Source: Metaphire vulgaris (Eukaryota; Annelida; Clitellata; Crassiclitellata; Megascolecidae). Taken from it: 64,000 bases of DNA. The stretch is taken from positions 12,325,845 to 12,389,844 of the forward strand of contig CM030852.1 in assembly GCA_018105865.1 (NCBI GenBank). The letters run 5' to 3'. The stretch's first letter is position 1; each line of letters starts with the position of its first letter. Shown here one piece after another: positions 43,046 to 63,247 of the stretch. Made by a program: the position numbers and the translations under genes. Under the pieces are notes generated by a model. The model saw only the letters and a list, made by a program, of their open reading frames with translations. It had not been told where the DNA came from and did not search any database.

Positions 43046-43158
43046 CTGCAGAGTACATCATACCTAGGTACAACGTACTCTAGAGTACATCATACCTAGG
43101 TACATTATGTACTCTAGGGTACATCATACCTAGGCATTATTATGTACTCTAGAGTCCA
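43046..43158. repeat. Palindromic tandem repeat, about 37-bp unit
   Basis: Three units carry GTACATCATACCTAGG and GTACTCTAGAG, both containing self-complementary cores (CCTAGG, CTCTAGAG). Confidence 0.85.
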
Positions 43159-43714
43159 AAAAGTGCCTAAAGTCGGTCCTGCCTCCTACACCGGTCGCAA
43201 TCTCTCTACGGTCCTCGAGGTAATGTTACTATTAAAATATAAAACTGAAAATAAAATTTAGATATAAATATATTATGGCGTGTTGGAAGCTTTATGGCTA
43301 TGATAATGGCGAAGGTGAAGATGCAATTTCTACCAGTTTATTGTCGTTTTCAGTGATGTTTGTCCTGGTCCTTGTCCCTAAGGACTCCTTAATGTCCAAA
43401 TTTAAGTCCTCGTCCTAGGGAGTCTGTACTCGTCCTTGCAGGTCGGTCCTTTTCCTTGTCCCTGTTACCTAGTTCTTGAAAAATTCTTATAAGGACTAAA
43501 GTAGCTGCATGCCATTTTCAATATTATTGTACTGATAATTATGTTAATGTAAATATTTGACTTTGGTCGATGGCCTTGTGAAATCTTTTATAGCCGGTTA
43601 TTGTCGCTCTAAACTTTGAAGTCGAGTTGATACATCGATACATCTAAGGATGTCAGCTCGGAAATTTTCAGAATTATTCCGAAATAGCGGTACTTTTCCG
43701 GAATAATTCTGGAA

Positions 43715-43830
43715 ATGTTGATTATTATTATTATTACTGTTTATTATTTATTATTATTATTTATTACTATTACTACTACTTATTATTATTTTTATTATCA
43801 TTATTACTATTTTTACTATTCATTTGTTGG
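43715..43830. repeat. ATT/ACT-rich tract
   Basis: Degenerate TTATTATTATT with ACT interruptions. Confidence 0.85.
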
Positions 43831-44566
43831 GCATTTGCTAACAACTTTCAGGATTGTAGCGCTATATAATGTTTTTATGGACCTGCACGCGGCGCTTCCG
43901 GTTGCATTTTCCCGGAAATTTCCCCAATAATTCCGGGCATTCTACTTTTTCGGAAAAGAGTTACAACCCTAGATACATCTAATAGGCCGCCAAGGTCGAG
44001 CTCCCTCTCCGCTTTGAGAGGGTAGGGTGGGGTAGGAGGGGAAAGGCATTGAGGTTGTAACCTCCAAATTTTCAACCGAGATACTTCAATATTATTGTAC
44101 TGATAATTATGTTATTGTAAATTTGACTTTTTTCGACGGCTCGGGAAATCTTTGTATAGCCGGTTATTGTCTCTTTCGATCTAAACTTTGCAGCCAGGTC
44201 CAACGATTCATCTATAAGGCCTCTATGGCCGAGCGCCCTCCCCGCTTTGAGAGAGTAGGGTAGCTAGGGGAATGGCAGTGAGGTTGTGTCACCCCAATAT
44301 TTCACCCGAGTTGTGTAGGGGCCTACTAGGTTAACTATGGCCGAATAAGCAGTCCGTCACATAGCCAAGGCAGTTGAAAAGGTTTTGCTCCCTCCCTCTC
44401 AAGACCCTCCCGCTCTTAGAACTTCGAAACTTTAATTACTGTAGCCTGATTTGTCTACAAGGTCAATCAGTCTGCTTGGTCGGCCAGTCTGATCTTGTTA
44501 ATTGTCGCCGATAAACAAAAACATTGGGATTTTAAAGAAAGTGATTTTCATAATTTATAGTCTTGG

Positions 44567-44629
<63 letters not shown>
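44567..44629. repeat. (TA)n tract, left flank of nested transposon
   Basis: Perfect (TA)n; its partner at 47231-47290 flanks the other end of the nested element. Confidence 0.95.
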
Positions 44630-44631
<2 letters not shown>

Positions 44632-44929
44632 GTGTGACAAAAGTACAAAATTTTAGAGTTCACATCCCATACAAACGGAAATCGATGATCCATATTAAAG
44701 TAAATAAGCTATCGAAAACAGATATTGCATATGAATCACTCATTTCTAGCAACTTTGTTAAAAAATGCAAGTCAATTTTGCGAAATTTATGCATTGCATT
44801 GCCATTTTCCGACCCAGTCTGACATTACCAGTATTAGCAAGTTACACCATTGCACCATTACACCATGGTGTAATATAGCAGGGAAATATATATAATATAG
44901 GGAAATTAGCAGGGGTGGGAAGTTGGCAG

Positions 44930-45060
44930 GGACAAGAACTTAGCAGAGTGATAACAACACTGCATGGACGAAGGAGCAGAAGGTCGCGGGTTCAACTCTG
45001 GCAGGAGCCTTAAGGTCGATTCAGCCTTCTTTCTCCAGATGGCGATGGCAAATGAGTAGC
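44930..45060 (+). repeat. tRNA-derived SINE, copy 3
   Basis: A box CTTAGCAGAGTGATAACA, B box GGTCGCGGGTTCAACTCTGG, then CAGGAGCCTTAAGGTCGA and GGCAAATGAGTAGCGG. It is inserted in the nested transposon. Confidence 0.75.
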
Positions 45061-45349
45061 GGATTAATCCGCGGAGTAAACAGTCGCGTTTCATGAGAAC
45101 ACTGGCCCCGTATCATGTAACTTGCACCAGTCGCCTGGCTGAGGGCCTTGGTAACGGAGATCAGCGCCGCCTTATGAGTCCTGAAGTTAGCGAAGTTAGC
45201 CATGAGTGATCGGGAAGAATTTAAATTTTACTTTTGCACCATTCTAACTTATATGCTATGAACCAAGCAGCATATCATCTTCTAAATTGAACAAATTTGA
45301 CCAAATAAGAACAAAATCATATGTATGCTACAGTGCTGCAGTTTAACTA

Positions 45350-46385
45350 TTAGTGCAGTAAATGTGATTTGCTTTCTATAGTTGGCAACTCTGATCTTGA
45401 TTTCTTCATTTGAATTATAACTCCAAGGCGTGAATCATGTCCATAAACTTTATGGAAGGCTACAGAAACATCCTTGATGTGTCTTTCCACATCTTGTGCA
45501 TGACATGGATAATATGGCACCTTTTTTGCATGATTTTCAGTGGCTCCTGAAGTGATGTCATGCACGAGTGGAGGGATGTCAAATTTCACCCGTTCCCAAT
45601 CAATGTTGATGTAGGAGTCTGAAGTGAAGTTGATTGTAATATTGTTCTTATCAAAACAACGAATTCTACCACTGCGTTGATGATTACTCCGAACTAATGA
45701 AATTTTGCATAAGCAAATTTTCTTATATTTTCGTCTTCATCACCAACAGCAGCTAGATACTGATGTTTATTCTGTGGACCACTGCTAGAAGAGCACTGAT
45801 TGTCACTATCTTCCTCTTCTGCCTCCTCATTGCCCGTGTAACTGACATCACTGCAAAGGTCATTTGGACTGTTTTCTGAATTGTAATTCATTTCAAACTC
45901 TTCTCAAGCAGTACTACTTTCTCCCATTTCTCTTTTTGTTTTGACTTCAACTTTTGTTAATTTTCATTTTCTGTCTTCCAATTATTGCAGCCTACTTGAT
46001 GTAACTGGATCAATTTTTCAATATCCAGTTTTCAGGTAGTTTTTTTATCAACCCAGAAATTCCACTCAATTGCAGAAATCTTACATTGAAGAGAACATTT
46101 ACGATCTTTTTGTCAATAATTCCAGCATCAACATATTTACATGTACAAATATCAGAGTTCCAAAACTTTACAGGGCTTCTTGATATGTCTTAGACGTTCT
46201 TTTTGATTCAGGATATTTCTGCAGATCATTCCATTTTTCAAATGGCCTTTTCACTTTTTTCACTAAGCTGACAAATGCAATAGTAGGTATGCTGGCCTTA
46301 TTATATATCTCAATCACTTCAGATGCAAAAGATTTTACAACATCATTAACAGTCTTATGTCTCTCTTTTTGCTGTTAAAAATAAC
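45350..46385 (-). pseudogene. Decayed transposase-like gene of the nested element
   Basis: See the element entry: N-terminal piece at 46150-46385, acidic segment DDLCSDVSYTGNEEAEEEDS at 45740-45880, and C-terminal piece at 45350-45600, with frameshifts and stops between. The motif PCHAQDVERHI is the most diagnostic. Function in the intact protein is unknown to me. A catalytic DDE-type core is plausible but not shown. Confidence 0.65.
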
Positions 46386-46494
46386 ACGCTCTTAGAACAT
46401 CTTCACACGTTGGCAGCACATTTTGGGGGATTTTTGGCTAATTCTTTGGAAACCCAAATACTGAATGTCAACTTTTACTTCGTGTTCTAGAGCA

Positions 46495-46830
46495 GTGGTT
46501 CTCAATCCTCTTTGCCTCGCGGAACCTTTTTTGAAGTTCAAAAATTTCTCGCGGACCACCTGCTAAATTAAGCAGTCATCTGCTCCAAAAAGGCGGCGAT
46601 GACCTTTTGTTATTTTTTGCTTGTCATGCTTTTCCACGTAGAAAATGCACAGAATACACACGAAATGCTATGAGGCTTGGAACAAAATTTGACCAAAATG
46701 TTGGGGAGGGGTCCTATTTTGGGCTGTAGGGTGGACCCTACCCCCATAATTCTTATTTGGCACGGATGGTTCGAAAGAGCAATAAAAATGCTAAACAACG
46801 GTGCAAACCGCATCTTTCTAGCTTCTACAT
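46495..46830. mobile_element. hAT-like end CAGTGGTTCTCAA
   Basis: CAGTGGTTCTCAATCC at 46495 is a very common hAT terminus. The partner end was not found nearby. It contains the shared motif (46598-46629). Confidence 0.5.
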
Positions 46831-47226
46831 AGCCTGCAATATAGTAAGTTTAAAACTTGTATGTTCACATTTTCACATGAGCGCCTTTACCCCAAATTAA
46901 ATACCCCGATTGGGGACGACTTGAAAAAATTAATTCCCCTGCAACGGGTTAATAGTAGACATCTATGTTTACCAAATTTAATCACAAACTATCAAAAGAT
47001 TCAACAGAACAGTTTATAAAATCCCAGCAACTATATTAATGCAGTTATTGTTAAGAAGCCATTGCATTGCAATGAAATATGCAATATACATATTATTCAT
47101 AAAGCAGTTTTTCAAAGTTGGGACCCCTAGACATAAAAATAATATATTGAAATAGGGTTTTCTTGATCAGTAGATCAAAGAGCATCTTTTAGTATTGAAT
47201 GGCTATAGCAACGACTTTTGTCACAC

Positions 47227-47230
<4 letters not shown>

Positions 47231-47290
<60 letters not shown>
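47231..47290. repeat. (TA)n tract, right flank of nested transposon
   Basis: See the tract at 44567. Confidence 0.95.
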
Positions 47291-47291
<1 letters not shown>

Positions 47292-47522
47292 CTTTATTCA
47301 TAAACGCAGACAACATAAAAAAGACAGAAATTTATACACTTATTTACTTACACTTATTTATATCTTTTCATTTGATTTCTTTGTGTAGTGATAGACCTTA
47401 TTACTTTTTAAAATTTGCTGATGTAGATCTTAACAATATGTTATTTTCTTTTTGCCAAACTGTGAAATAATTAAACATCTTCTTCTTAAAAAATATTTTG
47501 ACATAAAATCGATATTTTAGAC

Positions 47523-47953
47523 CAGTGATGGGCACAAATTTTGATCAGAGGGCCGCAAAAGTGTCTGCGATGAAAGTCGAGGGCCGCATACATTTTTTCG
47601 GCATTTAGAATTAAATTTTTAGGTAGTTTCCAAAACGTTATTTAACATAACGTATTATAAACTGTGCAGTGTAAGTAATTATTAATAACTTAATAAGCCA
47701 AGACTGTCAAAATAAGCCAAGACTGTAAAGTCGAAGAAAAGTTAGTAAATATTAAAAGCATCATTTCTAGTTAACGATCAAGTGCCAAAGTGTAAATCCA
47801 ATTTGAATGCTGAATTTTCCATTAAGGTGTTGTCAAATGTTTAATATGTTTTAGAGGGCCGCACATTAATGTAGTATCTCTCGAAGTCGGGGGCCGCACA
47901 AAAGGGCTTCGAGGGCCGCATGTGGCCCGCGGGCCGCACTTTGCCCATCCCTG
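47523..47953. mobile_element. Non-autonomous hAT element (431 bp)
   Basis: The ends CAGTGATGGGCA and TGCCCATCCCTG are flanked by a perfect 8-bp duplication TTTTAGAC. GAGGGCCGCA repeats lie near both ends. It is nested in the 5.1-kb element. Confidence 0.92.
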
Positions 47954-48540
47954 TTTTAGACGGTATAATAGCGGGACACGAGCATTTGCCCGAAAAGAAA
48001 GTTTGGCTTTATTTTACCCGGAATTGGATATATCGAAATTCGAACATATCAAAGTATTTATTATGGTTCCTTGAGCTTCGATATAGTAGGATTCTACTGT
48101 TGATTTTGTTTTACAACATTTTCTTTTTTGCTTTTTTAATTTTGTGATTCAAATTGAAATCGTTTTTCGCTCTTTCCTTTCTGGTTTTCTTTTGTTTTTA
48201 CAGAGTCGGTCCTTGTCATTGATCCTTGCCCTTGATCCTTGTCCTTAGAGACCAGTCTGCTTTTTCGGGCATCCTTGTGTCCTTGTTGTTCTTGTGCTTG
48301 AGTTGTAGATCCTCGTCATTGTCTTTGTCCTTGGGGTCGGTCCTCGTCCCAAGCGGTCGGTCTTCATCCTTATCCTCGTCCTTAAGAGGTTCCTCGTCCT
48401 TATCATTGCCCTTGGGGTCAGTCCTTGTTAACATCACTGGTCGTTTTTAATATTGCATCATTTTTGGTTGCATGACTGCATGACTGCATTACATGACAAT
48501 TTTTTTCATTTTACTCTGCTAGACTGCAATGTGACTCGAC

Positions 48541-48541
<1 letters not shown>

Positions 48542-48588
<47 letters not shown>

Positions 48589-48659
48589 CGACGATCTTAC
48601 TGATTAAAGCGCTTAAGCAATTGTCTTAACTATTTACTTATATATATATATAATACTCA

Positions 48660-48692
<33 letters not shown>

Positions 48693-48760
48693 TTGAGTAT
48701 AAGTAAATAGTAAGACAATTGCTTAAGCGCTTTAATCAGTAAGATCGTCGCATTACCTGC
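48542..48760. repeat. (TA)n and long imperfect hairpin
   Basis: The arm at 48587-48640 (TGCGACGATCTTACTGATTA...) is the reverse complement of 48700-48752, with one extra base and a (TA)n loop. It would fold into a stem of more than 50 pairs. Confidence 0.85.
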
Positions 48761-48899
48761 TATTATGAGTTTTTATGAGATAGGGTTAGAGTTAGATTTT
48801 TATGCATTCCGAAAGGTGCTACGAGTTATACAAAAATATTGCAAATCAGACAGCCGGGTGTTAAAATGTTGCAAACAGGAAATATGTCAATTCTACAGT

Positions 48900-49260
48900 A
48901 TTTCGACTTCATTAAAACCAGCTGTTCTAGCTGTTAGAATACAGTTTGTGGGGTGTCTATCGTCCTCAACATCCTTAAAACTCCAACCCTTGGTGATCTC
49001 GATTTCTCCCGTGGAGGATCACTCCTGTGGAATACCTTCACACTCGAAATGGGGATGATTAAAGCTCGGTCCACCTTCAAAATCAGACTAAAATGTCATC
49101 TATTCGTGCAGCCATATCGTCACACTTTGCAAAGCGCCGTTATCTTTAACTACAGTATGCTATACTTACGGCGCTATATAAATAGGTCACTATACTATAT
49201 TTGCATACATGCATGAATTGATGGCTTTGAGCATTGTGAACTGCGCTATAAAAGTGTATA
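48900..49260 (+). mobile_element. CR1-like LINE 3' end
   Basis: TLGDLDFSRGGSLLWNTFTL, then FKIRLKCHLFVQPYRHTL, followed by CGGCGCTATATAAATAGG and CTGCGCTATAAAAGTG 3'-end phrases and then GAT repeats at 49290. Confidence 0.75.
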
Positions 49261-49289
49261 ATAATTACCAATACTAATGACGATGACGA

Positions 49290-49293
49290 AGGC

Positions 49294-49345
<52 letters not shown>
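49290..49345. repeat. (GAT)n microsatellite
   Basis: Perfect triplet run after the LINE end. Confidence 0.95.
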
Positions 49346-49455
49346 TATATTTATATGGCGTGTTCTCAGTTACAAATGTGCAGCAGGTGCTAGTTAAAAT
49401 ACATTAGTCTAGCTCTCATTCCCATTTTCATCAACACACTACACTGTACTGTCAG

Positions 49456-49651
49456 CAGTGGCGGCTCCACTGGGGGGCGGGCGGTGCAGGTGGGCCGTGC
49501 CCTTCTATTGAGTGCCTGCCCCCAGTGTCCCCCTGTTGGGACCCTATACTTAATTAATATTACATACCTAACAACAAATGGTTGGTCCCCCATGATTAGA
49601 AGTTGCCACCCCAACGCCCCTCCCACTTGCCAAATCCCGAAGCCGCCACTG
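49456..49651. mobile_element. Non-autonomous hAT element (196 bp)
   Basis: CAGTGGCGGCTCC and GAAGCCGCCACTG ends with a perfect 8-bp duplication ACTGTCAG. It contains TTGGGACCCTATACTTAAT, shared with 11735 and 22951. Confidence 0.93.
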
Positions 49652-49894
49652 ACTGTCAGAAATCGATCGGGTTATCATACCAGACTTCGATTACAGAATC
49701 AAGGAGTTCCGTCAATTGCGTGCAAGCTTTCTTCATACAATCGAGCTGAATTATGTTACTGGCAATAGACTTGCAATAAATTGAAAAGAACCGTTGAGTG
49801 CCATCGGCGTTGTTAATTAATCAATAATAAAATGTATCCACACAGGTGGGCTATTTATGCAAAGTGCATCCCAAGAACATCCTTTGCAAATATA

Positions 49895-50874
49895 CAGGGT
49901 GTAAAAGTGAAAAGGGCACCCCTTTATGATATTTAATATCTCGGCTGCGTGTATAGTGCTTTCAATGAAATTTATAGACCATATACCTGGGAATGTTTTT
50001 GATGCAATTGCCAAATTTCATGCTGATATCTTTAGTGTTTGCTGAAATATGGCCAAAAAACTAGAGACCCACATTTTGAAATTGACATTAGAATATAACG
50101 TCATAATAAAGTGATAAACGATTAATTAATTTATTTATTTGGCCCTGAAAAGGGCCGTTTGAAAGGGGATTTCAGATGATTTGCTACGGGAGCAGGTACT
50201 CAAAATGCCCCCCTCTCAGCCTTCACACATGCCGACAAGCGCTTCTTCACTGACAGTATCGACCTCTTGATCTGGTTCTTAGGCAAACTCTCCCAGATAT
50301 TCTTCAGCACCGTCTTCAACTCCGTGATGTTTTGTGGCTTTGGCTGATACTTTTGATATCTGTCGAGAATGATTCCCCAGACGTGGAAGTCAAGTGGATT
50401 GATATCTGGGGAGTTGGGTGGCCAGTCATCTTTCTTGATGAAATCTGGACAATGTTGCTACAGAAAATTCTGGGTCCTGAGAGCAGAGTGTGCAGGTGTT
50501 CCGTCTTGCTGGAATATGAAATCTTCTCCAAACATATCATGACAGTCCTGCAGCCAATCATAATGCTGCTGTGTTTATCTATTGGCCGTAAGTAACCCTT
50601 GACCTTGTCTGACGCAATGACAACGACGCAATTTTAGACTTAAAAACGATACAAATTACTATGACGTTATCTTCTGTTTGTCAATTTTAAGATTTGGGTC
50701 TCTTTAGTTTTTTTGGCCATATTTTAGCAAACTCTAAAGATATCAGCATGGAATTTGGCAATTACATCAGAAACATTCCCAGGTATATGGCCTATAAATT
50801 TCATTGAAATCGCTATACACGCAGCCGAGATATTAAATATCATAAAGGGGTGCCCTTTTCACTTTTACACCCTG
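49895..50874 (-). mobile_element. Tc1/mariner-type element with long inverted repeats
   Basis: CAGGGTGTAAAAGTG and CACTTTTACACCCTG ends are flanked by TA. The inverted repeats extend for more than 150 bases. The minus strand (about 50185-50560) encodes a transposase remnant: FIFQQDGTPAHSALRTQNFL, then a stop, HCPDFIKKDDWPPNSPDINP, and LDFHVWGIILDRYQKYQ. The QQDG..AH and WPPNSPD.NP motifs hold the second and third catalytic aspartates. The N-terminal half is lost, so it is non-autonomous. Confidence 0.9.
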
Positions 50875-51112
50875 TATATAGCTTTGCAAATATATAGCTT
50901 ATTTGTTCGAAGGCAGTGACCAAGACAAGAGAATTTCATTAGGCCTTTAACATTCAATAAACAGTATAAAACTTGACCTTTTTTATGTTGAAGAGTATCT
51001 ACTTAATAAGGACTTCATTCCAAAATCTCATGCTTTCTTGCAGTTGCTAAACACGGCTTAAAGTATAACAGAGAGAATAGTGGAGAACAACTAGAAGAAT
51101 TATTTCTTTAGC

Positions 51113-60305
<9,193 letters not shown>

Positions 60306-60899
60306 TCTATGTTATGCTGTACTATCTGCTGGCAAAATGATAGGCCTAGGTTGAGAACAAAGAGAGGAGCTTACGTGACTTGCAATATTCTCATATGCAT
60401 ATTTGCATCATATCATGTTTTCCATAACTCAGTAAAATTATTTCTGGATTATTAATCGTTTCGCTTAAAATAGCCTATATTCTCATTGCTTCTGTATATT
60501 TTCTATGTTTTCTACTAGTTTTAAATTAGGTGTCATCAGGCGACTATTACACTGGTCAACAAGGTTTTGCTCCCTTTTCAATTCCTGACGTACCAGATAT
60601 ATTTTGTCATGGTGATCACATGAATAATTTTGAAATTTTACTATCACGTAAAGCTTTTAAATTTAAAAAAAAAACTATCAACATTTTCAATTCGGAGTTG
60701 TTCGACAGTGATGGGCATTCAGATTAGCAGCCTTGCATTAGGTTATTATCGTCTTCGTCAAGAGTCTTGCGTTACATGTATAAAAGATGCAATTTGCACT
60801 GGAGGCTCACTTAGGCCTACTGTAACTCAAGGATTTTTAAAAATTAGTAGGATTAGCCGTACCCAAACCTGTCTTCTACTTGCATTGCAAGAATCACGC

Positions 60900-60957
<58 letters not shown>

Positions 60958-61098
60958 CCCTCGGTACTTCGTTCCCGAGGACTTATGATAAAATATTAGT
61001 CCGGAGACATGAAATTATAGTGTGCTAGGTCTCGTTCGGTTGCAGATTTGGAAATGTTCCTCGGAATGCGATGGCGTTGAAACGCTGAATCTTGACGG

Positions 61099-61190
<92 letters not shown>
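60306..61190. other. 3' flank of HtrL-like copy C
   Basis: It matches the 3' flank of copy B closely. (TA)n tracts lie at 60904-60955 and 61102-61190; the second abuts the next transposon. Confidence 0.75.
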
Positions 61191-61194
<4 letters not shown>

Positions 61195-61496
61195 GTGGCC
61201 CTTATTTTTCAACTTCCCAATTGTTTAGCTCCCAACCCCATTTCTTGTTCCAATCATGAAAATAAAGATCTATGAAAAATTTCAGCTCAATTGAATAACT
61301 GTAAGTCGACCCTCATTGTCCGTGAAGTTTTGAAATTAGCCGTCATATCAGTGAATAGCGACAATGAAAGTTCATATGGCATCGGTCAGCAAATCTCAAC
61401 ATCAGCAGCAACAAAAGTACCTTTAACACGAGGTAAATTGGCATATTTCACTCACCATCTTGCCTAAGTTTTTGATAGGTGTAAAATTACTGACAG

Positions 61497-62526
61497 AAAT
61501 GGGCTTTACATATTAATGGCTGCTGCAGAAGCATCAGGGCAAGATACCAAGAACCTGGTGATAAATCGCACTATCGCAGCTCTTTTCAACGCCTTCGAAA
61601 AAAATTTAGAGAAGCAAGACACTCAGAAATTCAGCTAAACTTTAACCTAAATGATTTCCAAGAATTAGTGCTACACTGGGATGGAAAGCTGCTCCCAGGA
61701 ATTACAGGCGTTGAAAAGGTAGATAGACTGGCAATAATAGTAACTTCTCAAGGCAAGGAGCAATTGTTGGGAGTCCCTGAAATCCAAACATCTTCAGGTG
61801 AAGAGCAAGCTATGGCTGCTTACCAAGCAGTGGAGAAGTGGGGTTTAACTAACAAAATTCAGGCACTTTGCTGCGATACGACAGCAAGCTACACAGGTCC
61901 AGTAAAAGGTGCCTGTACAAAACTGGAAAAGCTGTTCAACCGTGATCTATTGTATCTCCATTGCCGTCATCACATTTTTGAGTTAGTTTTGAGGAGCTGT
62001 TTCGAGTCACTTTTGGGTGCAACTTCTTCTCCAGACATGTTGCTTTTCAAAAGGTTTATAGAAGCCTGGACGAAAATGGACAAGAATGTTTATATAACAG
62101 GTAGTAATGAAGTTCCGGAGGATGTCCGTGCTACCATTCTTGGATTTGTTGAGCAATACCTTTCCATGCAAAAACAGCATGCAGAGAGATGATTACCAAG
62201 AACTGTTGGAGTTAACAAAGATCTTTCTTGGCGGCATTCCGAAGAACGGAATATCGTTTCGTATACCAGGAGCTGTAAGTCATGCTAGATGGATGGCAAA
62301 GGCAATTTATGCATTCAAGATATATATGTTTCAAAATCAGTTTCAGTTATCTAATACGGAGAAGAAATCTTTAAGCAGATTATGTATCTTCCTTGCTCGA
62401 GTGTACGTTCGAGCCTGGTTTCTGTCCACAGAAGCAATTACAGCACCATATCATGATTTCTTATTCATGCAACAACTGACTAATTACACTGGTCTACATT
62501 TTAAAAAAAAATTTCTGCTGACTTAA
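61497..62526 (+). pseudogene. Decayed transposase-like protein (WDGKLLP family)
   Basis: Pieces in order: MAAAEASGQDTKNLVINRTI (61510), LVLHWDGKLLPGITGVEKVD, QLLGVPEIQTSSGEEQAMAA, ALCCDTTASYTGPVKGACTK and LLYLHCRHHIFELVLRSCFE (61660-62192), then DDYQELLELTKIFLGGIPKN, FRIPGAVSHARWMAKAIYAF and RLCIFLARVYVRAWFLSTEA (62185-62526, shifted frame). I recognise this as a multi-copy protein of Hydra, aphids and other invertebrates. HWDGK, CDTTAS and CRHH could mark an RNase H-like core with D/D/H-type residues, which is inference. The C-terminal PCH.Q.VER part, kept in the 44.6-kb element, is missing. Confidence 0.72.
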
Positions 62527-62995
62527 GTATTTTTGCTGATTTTACCCAATTGAGAGGTGCTGATTCCAGATATGAAGTCAAAAATTATGCAATACGTCAA
62601 ATTTTTTCGCAAATGAGGAATGCTTAATTAAAGGTGTTAAAGTCAAACATAAGGGAAAATAGGAAATTCTGAAGAACCGATAACACGTAATATTTTTTAT
62701 TCAGCCAAAAAATGAGTCTGTCTTCTAACCAAGAGAGCAATAAGAGCAATAGCTAGTTGCTTAAATTTAAGTTTTGAGAAAGGAATCTTCTCTTTTTGGA
62801 TGCTCCGGTATAGTTATGGTCACAGTTGTCACGCTGTAAACACCAGCAGTAGTCTGCCACAATGTTTGAGTTCTATCTGCCTTGATATCTATGTTCCATG
62901 GTCGTGATGTCTTGATGGAAGCATTCTCCTTGTTCTTCACTCATAGCTCCAAGATTTGAAGTTCAGGTAGCTATGAAGGAAATGCAACTTGACAC

Positions 62996-63247
62996 TCATG
63001 TTGCTCCCAGTCTTCGAAAAGCAATCTTCGAATTTTGAACTGAAAGGTCATAATTCTCGACTCTTAAGTTGCCAAGTAAGTCAGTAATCAGGTCGTAAAA
63101 AGCATCTTGTCTACAACTATAACATCCCATTGATTCAATAAGTCCTTTGATGTTGATGCAGTATACAAACTCCTCCTCCATATGGAAATATTTCAAAAGA
63201 TCATTCTCTCTGCCATGATACATAAGCGTGGTTCCTGGAGCCAACAC
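62996..63247 (-). pseudogene. Fragment of a second transposon-associated protein
   Basis: YHGRENDLLKYFHMEEEFVY, CINIKGLIESMG and DLITDLLGNLRVENYDL resemble the part of another repeated invertebrate protein that precedes its FIDSSKRSLK motif, which is not found here. Whether it belongs to the same transposon is unknown. Confidence 0.5.

Larger units (their letters stand above)
44628..47230 (-). mobile_element. Nested DNA transposon with TTAGGTGTGACAAAAGT ends
   Basis: A 17-bp inverted repeat TTAGGTGTGACAAAAGT lies at 44628 and, reversed, ends at 47230, with (TA)n on both sides. The minus strand holds broken pieces of one protein: EVIEIYNKASIPTIAFV, KKVKRPFEKWNDLQKYPESK (46150-46385) and IPPLVHDITSGATENHAKKV, YYPCHAQDVERHIKDVS, IQMKKSRSELPTIESK (45350-45600). 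These resemble the N- and C-terminal parts of a repeated protein family in Hydra, aphids and other invertebrates whose middle part is at 61668-62526. The transposon superfamily is not clear to me. Confidence 0.75.
43351..48439. mobile_element. 5.1-kb hAT-type element with nested insertions
   Basis: The left end CAGTGATGTT and the right end AACATCACTG are inverted repeats, flanked by a perfect 8-bp duplication GTCGTTTT (43343-43350, 48440-48447). Subterminal GTCCTTGTCC-type repeats occur at 43363-43475 and 48205-48430. Inside lie the TTAGGTGTGAC element (44628-47230), a smaller hAT element (47523-47953), a SINE and (TA)n tracts. No hAT transposase is recognisable in what remains. The pairing rests on the ends and on the duplication 5 kb apart. 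Confidence 0.8.
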
